A stretch of DNA of 64,000 nucleotides from JAHDCC01 sp964551835. GTDB lineage: Bacteria; Actinomycetota; Acidimicrobiia; Acidimicrobiales; SZUA-35. The stretch spans positions 62,001 through 126,000 of the forward strand of contig CAZKEM010000042.1 in NCBI GenBank assembly GCA_964551835.1, written 5' to 3'. The stretch's first letter is position 1. Each line of letters opens with the position of its first letter. A program made the position numbers and the translations under genes. This document shows, one piece after another, positions 8,228-14,952 of this stretch. Below the pieces are notes generated by a model that worked only from the letters and a program-made list of their open reading frames with translations, made no database searches and had not been told where the DNA came from.

Positions 8228-8546
8228 GTTAACTTTTGGCATCTGTTCGAACCCAGCTTGTTTGGTCGACCTTGCTAAGCGAGTTGTCCTAAGGCGACTT
8301 TCGGGCGTATTTGGGTTACATAAGTCGCAATGCAGCAATTTTCCCAATATGAGGCAGAATTGGCTAAAAATAGCGGTTTTTGGGGTTCGAAACATGGATA
8401 ATCAACCCTGGAACAGCTGGGCTTCCGTCATAAGAATCGCAAAAGACGTTGAATTCGCGAAAAACGAACTAGCTTTGTAATTTGTAAGAAGAGGAACATT
8501 TCCGCTCCTGGAGCGGTTTCTACAACAGCAAATGTGGAGGAAACCC
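8228..8546. other. Non-coding stretch between the sigma gene and HU
   Basis: About 320 bases without a convincing gene; open frames in it lack coding character. The only clear structure is the hairpin at 8502-8516 (listed separately). The stretch could hold the upstream control region of HU or a small RNA, but I see no recognisable RNA family. Confidence 0.4.
8502..8520 (+). terminator. Terminator-like hairpin with no matching gene
   Basis: CCGCTC-CTG-GAGCGG is a perfect 6-bp GC-rich stem followed by TTTC. On the plus strand there is no coding gene just upstream that would need it, so it may end a small transcript or be part of the HU leader region. Confidence 0.4.
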
Positions 8547-8552
8547 TTGACA
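8547..8552 (+). promoter_or_regulatory. -35 box, probable HU promoter
   Basis: A perfect TTGACA lies 75 bases before the HU start codon. The matching -10 at 17 bases is weak (TCCAAT), so only the -35 element is firm. Confidence 0.4.
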
Positions 8553-8626
8553 ATGTCATTTGTTCAGACTCCAATTTGCTCAGCGTCCCCCCATTTGGCG
8601 GGCCGACCAAAATTTAAGGAGTTCGC

Positions 8627-8923
8627 ATGAACAAGAGTCAGCTAGTCGATCGTATTTCTGATCGGACGGGCGTAAGTAAAAAAGACGTCGGCGACGTTAT
8701 CGAAGGAATGTTTGTTGAAGTATCACATGTGGTTGCCAATGGCGGCGACAAGTTGACACTTCCAGGCTTCTTGTCGTTTGAACAAGTAAAACGTGCTGAG
8801 CGCAAGGGCTTCAACCCGCAGACTAAGGAGCCAATAACCATTCCGGCCGGCACCGCGGTGAAGGTTAGCGCTGGAGCCCGATTGAAGGCATACGCCAAAG
8901 GCACCGAACAGCCACCGAAGTAA
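8627..8923 (+). CDS. hup: DNA-binding protein HU
   Basis: A 98-residue histone-like protein that bends DNA without sequence preference. The N-terminal helices MNKSQLVDRISDRTGVSKKD and the beta-arm FNPQTKEPITIPAGTAVKVSAG are unmistakable HU/IHF features; the proline-tipped arm intercalates in the minor groove. It ends just past the standard fold, without the Lys/Ala-rich tail seen in mycobacterial HupB. A good ribosome site (AAGGAG) lies nine bases before the ATG. It is a single-gene unit ending in a strong hairpin. Confidence 0.95.
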   Translation: MNKSQLVDRISDRTGVSKKDVGDVIEGMFVEVSHVVANGGDKLTLPGFLSFEQVKRAERKGFNPQTKEPITIPAGTAVKVSAGARLKAYAKGTEQPPK

Positions 8924-8949
8924 TACTGGCTGAACGGATTGTTTGGATG

Positions 8950-8990
8950 CGATTCCTGGTGCCTGCGAGGGTCCCAGGAATCGTCGCTTT
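8950..8990 (+). terminator. Terminator after HU, convergent with fabF
   Basis: CGATTCCTGG pairs perfectly with CCAGGAATCG (10 bp, loop 14) and is followed by TCGCTTTT. It sits between HU and the opposite-facing fabF, so it probably ends HU transcription and may also serve fabF from the other side. Confidence 0.8.
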
Positions 8991-9045
8991 TGCTGGCAAC
9001 TCAGATCAGGTTGGACCCGGCTCGACTAACCGGTCCTGAAGCAAA

Positions 9046-10221
9046 CTAGGGCGCAGGGGCAACCACAACTGTCCCGTTGTGTCCGCCGAAACCGAAACTG
9101 TTCGAAATAGTCGGACCCGGTACCCATTCGCGAGCCGCTCCGTGAACGTAATCTAGCTTTGGTAGCTCGGGGTCAACCTGGTCGAGGCCGACGGTGGGCG
9201 GCAAGAGTTCTTTCTGCATGGATGTGACGACCGCTGCGACCTCTAGCGCACCCGCAGCCCCAAGGGCATGCCCGGTGACACCCTTGATAGAGGTTACAGG
9301 AGGGCACGAGTCGCCAAACGTCTTGTAGTAAGCCTGGCTCTCGGCAGCATCGTTAAGTGGGGTAGAGGTCCCATGAGCATTGATGTGCTTGAGTTCGCTG
9401 GCGTTGAGTCCAGCATCTTGCAACGCTGCCTTCATACTCCGAATGGCGCCTTCGCCGTCAGGCGACGGAGCAGTAATGTGTGATGCATCGGCGCTGCTTG
9501 CACTTCCAAGCACCAGCCCTAGGATCTTGGCTCCTCTAGCATTAGCGGTCTCCAAGTCTTCGAGCACGAGGACAGCAGCGCCCTCTCCCATCACGAATCC
9601 GTCGCGGCGAGCGTCGAACGGACGTGAGATCCCAGAGGACGACAAGGCCGTCATATTTCGGAAGCCGGCGACGGCGGTCAAGTTGAAGGCTGCTTCGCTG
9701 CCCCCGGCGAGCATTGCGTCGGCATAACCGTCCTGCACCAGCCGTGCGGCGTTGCCTATCGAGTGTGTACCAGCGGCACAAGCGGTAACCGTAGTTTCAC
9801 AGGGACCTCGAAAGCCGTGCCGGATTGACACGGCAGCCGCAGCCGCATTTGGCATCATCATCGGTATCAGAAATGGAGAAACTCTACGTTCTCCCTTTTC
9901 GTGCCGCTTTAGAATTTCGATCTCCGTTGTGCAGATTCCACCGATTCCGGTACCAATCAAAACGCCGACCCGAGCCGGTTCAACATCGAGATCACCCGAC
10001 TGGTCTAACGCCATTTGCGAAGCAGCTAGAGCAAACTGGGAGAACCGGTCCGCTCGACGCATCTGCTTGGCGTTATCAAACCAGGGAGATGCGTCCCACT
10101 CTTTCATTTCGCGGAAACCTGCTTCTTGGGGGCTTAACAAGCCATCCCAAAAAGCATCTGTTCCCACACCACAAGGGGCCACAACGCCAACGCCGGTCAC
10201 TGCAACGGTGCGTCGCGACAT
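9046..10221 (-). CDS. fabF: Beta-ketoacyl-ACP synthase II FabF
   Basis: A 391-residue thiolase-fold condensing enzyme that elongates acyl-ACP with malonyl-ACP. The nucleophile is Cys148 in VTACAAG; the two catalytic histidines are in NAHGTSTPLND and TGHALGAAG. It is slightly shorter than the usual 410 residues, but all the catalytic blocks are present. The ATG overlaps the acpP stop by one base (TAATG), so the two are translationally coupled. It is the last gene of the fab operon. Confidence 0.95.
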   Translation of the reverse strand: MSRRTVAVTGVGVVAPCGVGTDAFWDGLLSPQEAGFREMKEWDASPWFDNAKQMRRADRFSQFALAASQMALDQSGDLDVEPARVGVLIGTGIGGICTTEIEILKRHEKGERRVSPFLIPMMMPNAAAAAVSIRHGFRGPCETTVTACAAGTHSIGNAARLVQDGYADAMLAGGSEAAFNLTAVAGFRNMTALSSSGISRPFDARRDGFVMGEGAAVLVLEDLETANARGAKILGLVLGSASSADASHITAPSPDGEGAIRSMKAALQDAGLNASELKHINAHGTSTPLNDAAESQAYYKTFGDSCPPVTSIKGVTGHALGAAGALEVAAVVTSMQKELLPPTVGLDQVDPELPKLDYVHGAAREWVPGPTISNSFGFGGHNGTVVVAPAP

Positions 10222-10457
10222 TAGAGCTTGCCTACCACCAAGTCGTATGCCGCTCCAATAGTATCGATGCCTTCAAGCTCGTCTTCGTCGACAGTGACAC
10301 CGAATTCTTCTTCGAGGGCCATGATGAGCTCGACTAGATCGAGACTGTCAGCATCTAAGTCCTCAGCGAACTTTGCTTCTTTTTTAACCGCAGATTCTTC
10401 GACGTTGAGTACCTCAACAGCGCGTTTCTGGAATCGTGCGAAATTCTCTTCACTCAT
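10221..10457 (-). CDS. acpP: Acyl carrier protein AcpP
   Basis: A 78-residue acidic helical protein. Ser38 in DLDADSLDLVEL is the 4'-phosphopantetheine attachment site, and EEEFGVTVDEDELE is helix III. It carries growing acyl chains between the Fab enzymes. A clear AGGAGG-like site (GTCCTCC on the plus strand) lies before the ATG. It is flanked by fabG (122 bases upstream) and fabF (overlapping). Confidence 0.96.
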   Translation of the reverse strand: MSEENFARFQKRAVEVLNVEESAVKKEAKFAEDLDADSLDLVELIMALEEEFGVTVDEDELEGIDTIGAAYDLVVGKL

Positions 10458-10579
10458 GCTGGTCCTCCTAAGACCTTCAATTCAGTTCCTTGATATGGCA
10501 GGTGCCGCTCAAAGAGTTGTTACCTTCGTTTACCTAGTTTGTGGGTGCCAGGCTGGCGCCCACCTAATCAGTATGGAGG

Positions 10580-11299
10580 CTACGCTCGCATGCCCAAACC
10601 TCCATCGACGGGCAAAGTGATACCAGTTACATAACCGGCATCCTCCGAGGTCAAGAACGTGACTGCAGCTGCGACTTCTCGTGGTGTTCCCGGCCTTCCA
10701 ACAGGGACGGAGTCGACCATGGCGGCTACCTGATCTTCGGACAAGGCTGCGAGCATGTCTGTCTCGATCGGACCTGGGGCAACCGCATTGACCGTAATCG
10801 ACCGGGTACCGAACTCGCGGGCCATAGATCGGCAGAGACCTCCAAGCCCAGCTTTAGATGCCGCATAGTTGGCCTGCCCTGCTTGACCTACGGAACCAAC
10901 CACCGATGACATGAAGACGATTCGACCCCAGCGAGCCTTCATCATTGGTTTGATTGCCCGCTTGGCCACTCGGAAGGCCCCGGTGAGGTTAGTGTCGACC
11001 ACGCTGGCGAAGTCCTCTTCGGACATCCGCAGAATCAATTTGTCGTTGGTAATACCGGCATTAGCGACGAGTATTTGGACGGATCCCACCTCGGCTTCAA
11101 TTTCGGTAAACGCGGCATCGACCGACTCAGCGTCGTTGATATCCAAGAACACCCAGTGTTGACCGTCGGGGAGTTCGTCCGGTTTTGTCCGAGAACACAC
11201 AACGACGGTGTTTCCCGATTCTTGGAGCGAGGACGCACAAGCGGCGCCGATTCCTCGGGTTCCGCCGGTCACCAGCGCAACTTTATTGCTAGTAGTCAT
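10580..11299 (-). CDS. fabG: 3-oxoacyl-ACP reductase FabG
   Basis: A 239-residue short-chain dehydrogenase that reduces 3-oxoacyl-ACP with NADPH. The Rossmann motif TGGTRGIG is near residue 11, NAG follows in LVANAGITND, and the catalytic Ser, Tyr and Lys are in FMSSVVGSVGQAGQANYAASKAG. The position between fabH and acpP makes FabG the specific assignment rather than a generic SDR. It starts 15 bases downstream of the fabH stop with an AGGAGA ribosome site. Confidence 0.93.
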   Translation of the reverse strand: MTTSNKVALVTGGTRGIGAACASSLQESGNTVVVCSRTKPDELPDGQHWVFLDINDAESVDAAFTEIEAEVGSVQILVANAGITNDKLILRMSEEDFASVVDTNLTGAFRVAKRAIKPMMKARWGRIVFMSSVVGSVGQAGQANYAASKAGLGGLCRSMAREFGTRSITVNAVAPGPIETDMLAALSEDQVAAMVDSVPVGRPGTPREVAAAVTFLTSEDAGYVTGITLPVDGGLGMRA

Positions 11300-11314
11300 G
11301 TTAATCGAAGTCTC

Positions 11315-12277
11315 CTAGGTCGCATGTGCTCGCTGCCCTGCCCACCGTACTAGAGCAGAACCCCAAGTCATGCCCGATCCAAAGCCGACAAAGAGAACCA
11401 AATCGCCATCGTCCACGGAGCCTCGTTGCACAGCATCGTTGAGTGCTATAGGAATCGATGCCGCGGATGTGTTTCCGGTACGGTCCAAAACGACAGCGGT
11501 GTCGTCAATCGAAAATCCGAGCCGTTTCCATGCGCTTTCCAAAATACGAATATTGGCCTGGTGTGGGACGATGAGTTTTATATCAGCGGCAGTCACACCG
11601 GCTTTTTCCATCGTCTTCTTGCTCGAATCGACCACTACTGTGACAGCCTTTCGGAAGACTTCACGTCCATCCATACGAAGCGGATTGTCGTAGTCGGTAT
11701 AGAGGAGGTGCAGGAGGCTACCGTCGGTGCCGAGGTCCCAGCTCAACAGTTCGCCTTTGGCCGATGGATTTGAGTCCAGAATCACAGCACCGGCGCCGTT
11801 GCCGAACAGAATTGCGGTAGATCGGTCGGCGGGGTCGACCATGCGATCCATTGTCTCGGAACCGACGAGCAGCAAACGTTGCGTTCCTTGGGCCAAGAAA
11901 CCGTTGGCCACTACGAGTCCATAGACCCATCCAGCGCAAGCCGCTTGGAGGTCGAAGGTTCCGCAGGTCAACCCGAGTTCGCGGGCAATAGTGGCCGAAG
12001 AACCTGGCATTCGTTTGTCCGGCGTGGTGGTGGCGAGCACGACTTGCTCGATCGTTTGTGGGTCGATTCCTGAGCGTTCAATCGCCAGCTGACTAGCCTC
12101 GATCGCTAGACCAGAGGTGGTTCCACCCACTCGGCGTTCCTTGATGCCGGTACGTTCGGTGATCCACTCATCGGAGGTGTCTATCATCGTTGAAAGATCA
12201 GCGTTGGTAACGACCTTGTCTGGCAACGCACTACCGATTCCGGCAAACTTCAAAGGTATCGAAGGGAGACTGTTCAT
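11315..12277 (-). CDS. fabH: Beta-ketoacyl-ACP synthase III FabH
   Basis: A 320-residue initiating condensing enzyme that joins an acyl-CoA primer to malonyl-ACP. Cys114 in DLQAACAGWVYGL is the nucleophile; His in VPHQANIRI and Asn in GNTSAASIP complete the triad. In relatives the primer choice sets straight versus branched chains; that cannot be read here. Its ATG overlaps the fabD stop (ATGA). Confidence 0.95.
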   Translation of the reverse strand: MNSLPSIPLKFAGIGSALPDKVVTNADLSTMIDTSDEWITERTGIKERRVGGTTSGLAIEASQLAIERSGIDPQTIEQVVLATTTPDKRMPGSSATIARELGLTCGTFDLQAACAGWVYGLVVANGFLAQGTQRLLLVGSETMDRMVDPADRSTAILFGNGAGAVILDSNPSAKGELLSWDLGTDGSLLHLLYTDYDNPLRMDGREVFRKAVTVVVDSSKKTMEKAGVTAADIKLIVPHQANIRILESAWKRLGFSIDDTAVVLDRTGNTSAASIPIALNDAVQRGSVDDGDLVLFVGFGSGMTWGSALVRWAGQRAHAT

Positions 12278-13467
12278 TGGTGACCGGAGGTAGAGGCCCT
12301 GAGCCAGGCTATTGGCTGCGATGTTGATACTCTCTCGCCTGAGAGCGCTAAAAGACCTTGGAGATTGCCTGCAAAAGGAGTGTAGACGTTTGTGTCGCCG
12401 ACCTTGCCGACTAGCTGCCCGATTGCGACATCGCTGCCGAGAACAGCCGACTCATGTGGGGTGAAGATACCGGTCCCTGGGCTGACAACAAGCCGTTCGA
12501 CCGCATAAAGTTTTTCTCCCTCTTCGAGAGCGGGCGGGACCGAGTCGGCGATCGAGGACAGAGTCTCCAACAACGAATCGACCGCATCTGGGCTATTTAT
12601 CGACGCGGTCGTGATACCTGGAACCGTGCGTTTAGCCATCCCGCTCAGCGCTTTGCCAGGCCCCACTTCGAGGAGCACAGAAACGCCAGCGGCTTCAAGT
12701 CCGAGGAGCGTCTTCCGCCACTGAACTGGGCTTGTCAGTTGTGCGCCAAGGAGGCCTGCCCATTCGTCGGCGCCGGTGTGAATCTCCGCATCGACATTGG
12801 CAAAGACCGGGCTAGTTGGTGCCCGTAGGTCAGCTTCCGAAATAGCCTTGCGGAGCCGGTCACGTGCTGGTGACATGAATGGGGTGTGGAACGCCCCACC
12901 GACCTTGATGGGGACGGTCCGCTTGGCTCCGAGTTCTTTGGCGGCCAGGGCCGCTTCGTCGATCGCTGATGGCGATCCTGCAATAACTACTTGGCCGGCG
13001 GCATTGTAGTTTGCGACCCAAACGTCTCCGTCGGTGCGCCGACAGGCCAGGTCAACCGATTCATCGTCCAAACCGAGCACCGCTGCCATTGTGCCTTCAG
13101 ACTCTTCAGCCGCAATCTGCATGGCGTTCCCGCGTTCGGTGACGAGGCGGATCCCGTCTTCAAAGCTCAGGACACCAGCAGCGGTCAAGGCTGAATACTC
13201 GCCAAGACTATGGCCGGCGAGAATCGCTGGCTGAACACCGGTGCGTTCGATTGCATCGAGCACGATCATGCTGAGAAGAAACGCCGCCAACTGGGCGTTG
13301 CGGGTTTCGGTGAGTTCATCCTGGTCAGCGGTGAGCAGAAGGTGTTCGATGTCGCGTTCGGCTACTTCGGCAGCTTCACCGACGAGCTCCCAAGATGGAT
13401 GCTCCTTCCATGCAGCACCCATCCCTGGGCTTTGGGAACCTTGTCCTGGAAATGTAAATGCAATCAT
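12274..13467 (-). CDS. fabD: Malonyl-CoA:ACP transacylase FabD with a C-terminal biotinyl/lipoyl-like extension
   Basis: The first 310 or so residues are a typical FabD that loads malonate on ACP: FPGQGSQ at the N-terminus, the nucleophile Ser87 in GHSLGEYSA and the partner His194 in GGAFHTPFM. The family normally ends about there, but this protein has 397 residues. The last 80 or so (from about 12537 down) contain ERLVVSPGTGIF, IGQLVGKVGDTNVYTPFAGNLQGLL and SGERVSTSQPIAWL, a pattern like biotinyl/lipoyl hammerhead domains but without the modified Lys. The ATG at 13467 is preferred over a GTG four codons upstream because it puts FTFPGQGSQ at the usual place. First gene of the fab operon. Confidence 0.9.
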   Translation of the reverse strand: MIAFTFPGQGSQSPGMGAAWKEHPSWELVGEAAEVAERDIEHLLLTADQDELTETRNAQLAAFLLSMIVLDAIERTGVQPAILAGHSLGEYSALTAAGVLSFEDGIRLVTERGNAMQIAAEESEGTMAAVLGLDDESVDLACRRTDGDVWVANYNAAGQVVIAGSPSAIDEAALAAKELGAKRTVPIKVGGAFHTPFMSPARDRLRKAISEADLRAPTSPVFANVDAEIHTGADEWAGLLGAQLTSPVQWRKTLLGLEAAGVSVLLEVGPGKALSGMAKRTVPGITTASINSPDAVDSLLETLSSIADSVPPALEEGEKLYAVERLVVSPGTGIFTPHESAVLGSDVAIGQLVGKVGDTNVYTPFAGNLQGLLALSGERVSTSQPIAWLRASTSGHQ

Positions 13468-13746
13468 CGCGGATCTCACAGTGAACTATGACTCGGGTGA
13501 TAACTAGAAGGTTTCGGAATTTCGAACAAAATATTGGCTCGAGACTTGGTTGGATGTCACACCGGTGTGTGAATAGCTAGAATTTCTGCCGACTGGTTGG
13601 TTTCCGGGGCTTCTTGCCACCAAGCCGATTTGTTTGAGGGTACAGCAACTGGAAATAAGCCAGCGGGCTTGCCGAGATTTGACTTTGACATTTTTTGTTC
13701 AAAATCCGATTTACTAGCCCAATTTCGGGCTAAGCTAACGGCCCTT
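13468..13746. other. Regulatory gap between fabD and tRNA-Leu(CAA)
   Basis: This 279-base divergent region must hold the fab operon promoter (minus strand) and the tRNA promoter (plus strand). On the minus strand TTGTTC and TAGTTA are 17 bases apart (around 13503-13531), a weak candidate for fabD. On the plus strand TTGACA near 13686 lies 60 bases before the tRNA, and AGCCC/GGGCT near 13720 forms a small hairpin. No gene is visible. Confidence 0.35.
13558..13569. promoter_or_regulatory. Operator-like palindrome upstream of fabD
   Basis: CACACCGGTGTG is a perfect 12-bp palindrome about 90 bases before the fabD start. It is the right size and place for a dimeric repressor of the fab operon, but no matching regulator is encoded in the window and I cannot name one. 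Confidence 0.4.
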
Positions 13747-13829
13747 GCCCGGGTGGCGGAATGGTAGACGCGGCGGATTCAAAATCCGCTGCCTGAAAGG
13801 GCGTGTGGGTTCGACTCCCACCCCGGGCA
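13747..13829 (+). tRNA. tRNA-Leu (anticodon CAA)
   Basis: The acceptor GCCCGGG pairs with CCCGGGC; the D arm is GGCGGAATGGTAGACGC. The anticodon stem GCGGA/TCCGC encloses the loop TTCAAAA, giving anticodon CAA, which reads TTG. The long variable arm between the anticodon and T arms marks a class II tRNA. GTGGGTTCGACTCCCAC is the T arm. CCA is encoded at 13830-13832. Confidence 0.97.
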
Positions 13830-13888
13830 CCATTCGCAGTCAGCTCAAAAGGCATTCTGCCCCGAGGTTCAGTAAGGTCCCAAAAGGC

Positions 13889-14173
13889 ATGGTTCGCAAG
13901 TCAGTCGAGAAGAAGCTTATAGCCCTTTCTTCTGAGATTACATCCTTGCGGTCAGACCTGCGAGTGGTAGAAGATCAGCTGATTCATTTCGAGGATGAGG
14001 CCGAGGACGCTCGGCTTCGAGCGCTCGTTTCCGAAACGCCCCAGGCGAACAAGGCGCATCGCGAAGCTTCATCGACGGTGTCAGCATTCAGGCGCGATCG
14101 AGATCACAAGTTGGCAAAGATAGCGAAGTTGGAACGACGACAGGACGAAATGCTCGATCGGCTATTCTCGTAG
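13889..14173 (+). CDS. Small coiled-coil protein of unknown function
   Basis: A 94-residue, highly charged, mostly helical protein with heptad-like spacing through KKLIALSSEITSLRSDLR and KIAKLERRQDEMLDRLFS. I recall similar unnamed proteins in Actinobacteria but no function. The ATG at 13889 follows AAAAGG and leaves the upstream tRNA intact; longer starts would run through the tRNA gene. It may share a transcript with the ANTAR regulator 111 bases downstream. Confidence 0.65.
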   Translation: MVRKSVEKKLIALSSEITSLRSDLRVVEDQLIHFEDEAEDARLRALVSETPQANKAHREASSTVSAFRRDRDHKLAKIAKLERRQDEMLDRLFS

Positions 14174-14284
14174 AACCGTCATCGAGGTATGGCGCGACTT
14201 TGCCGGACTCCGATGGCTTCGGTCGGCGAGAAGATATCATTCAGGCGTCAGTACTGTAGGTGAAACGATCTAAGAAGGAGCGCC

Positions 14285-14863
14285 GTGGGCCCGTCGGTAA
14301 TAATTGCAGAAGATGAAGCGTTGATCCGGCTGGATCTTCGAGAGTCACTGATCGACGAAGGCTACGATGTTCTCGCAGAAGCCGCAGATGGCGGTGAGCT
14401 ACTGGAGCTCCTGACCCAACACAAGCCGGACGTTGTCTTGGTCGATATCAACATGCCTAATGTTGACGGGCTGACTGCGGCCCGCCAAATTGTCGACGAC
14501 CGGATATGTGCGGTGGTGATTCTGACGGCGTTTTCGCAACGGGACCTCGTCGGCCAGGCTCGTGATGCCGGCGTTTCAAACTATCTGGTTAAGCCATTTC
14601 GAAGAGAAGAACTCGTCCCTGCAATCGAACTCGCCATCGCCCGTTTTTCAGAGCTGGTCCAGGCAAAGGAACAGGTCCGTGACTTGTCGAGCAAGCTTGA
14701 AACCCGCAAGCTGCTCGACCGAGCTAAGGGCTATTTGATGGACAATTTTGGGCTGAATGAGTCAGACGCGTTCCGCTTCTTACAAAAAACGGCAATGTCT
14801 CGCCGGGCCTCGATTAGCTCGATCGCAGACTTGGTTCTGGCCGACGAGCTAGGCCCAAACTAG
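14285..14863 (+). CDS. pdtaR: ANTAR-domain response regulator, PdtaR-like
   Basis: A 192-residue regulator with an N-terminal receiver domain (phosphoacceptor Asp54 in VLVDINMPNVDG, conserved Lys in YLVKPF) and a C-terminal ANTAR domain (LLDRAKGYLMDNFGLNESDAFRFLQKTAMS) that binds paired RNA hairpins and prevents premature termination. The domain order is that of mycobacterial PdtaR (Rv1626). The GTG start follows AAGGAG at a good distance. Its kinase partner is not in the window. Confidence 0.9.
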   Translation: MGPSVIIAEDEALIRLDLRESLIDEGYDVLAEAADGGELLELLTQHKPDVVLVDINMPNVDGLTAARQIVDDRICAVVILTAFSQRDLVGQARDAGVSNYLVKPFRREELVPAIELAIARFSELVQAKEQVRDLSSKLETRKLLDRAKGYLMDNFGLNESDAFRFLQKTAMSRRASISSIADLVLADELGPN

Positions 14864-14952
14864 CCCAGACGATCGGGTAGCTGTAACCTCGTCGACGGGA
14901 AAGTAGGGATCGGGCGCCCAAACCTGCGACGGATCTTCTAGGATCAGCCGTG

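Noticed and set aside
8262..8480. A 72-codon frame in the sigma-HU gap
   Set aside because: No ribosome site, no family character and AT-rich composition unlike genes around it.
9752..10337. Long plus-strand frames across fabF and acpP
   Set aside because: They are antisense shadows of well-supported genes with intact catalytic motifs.
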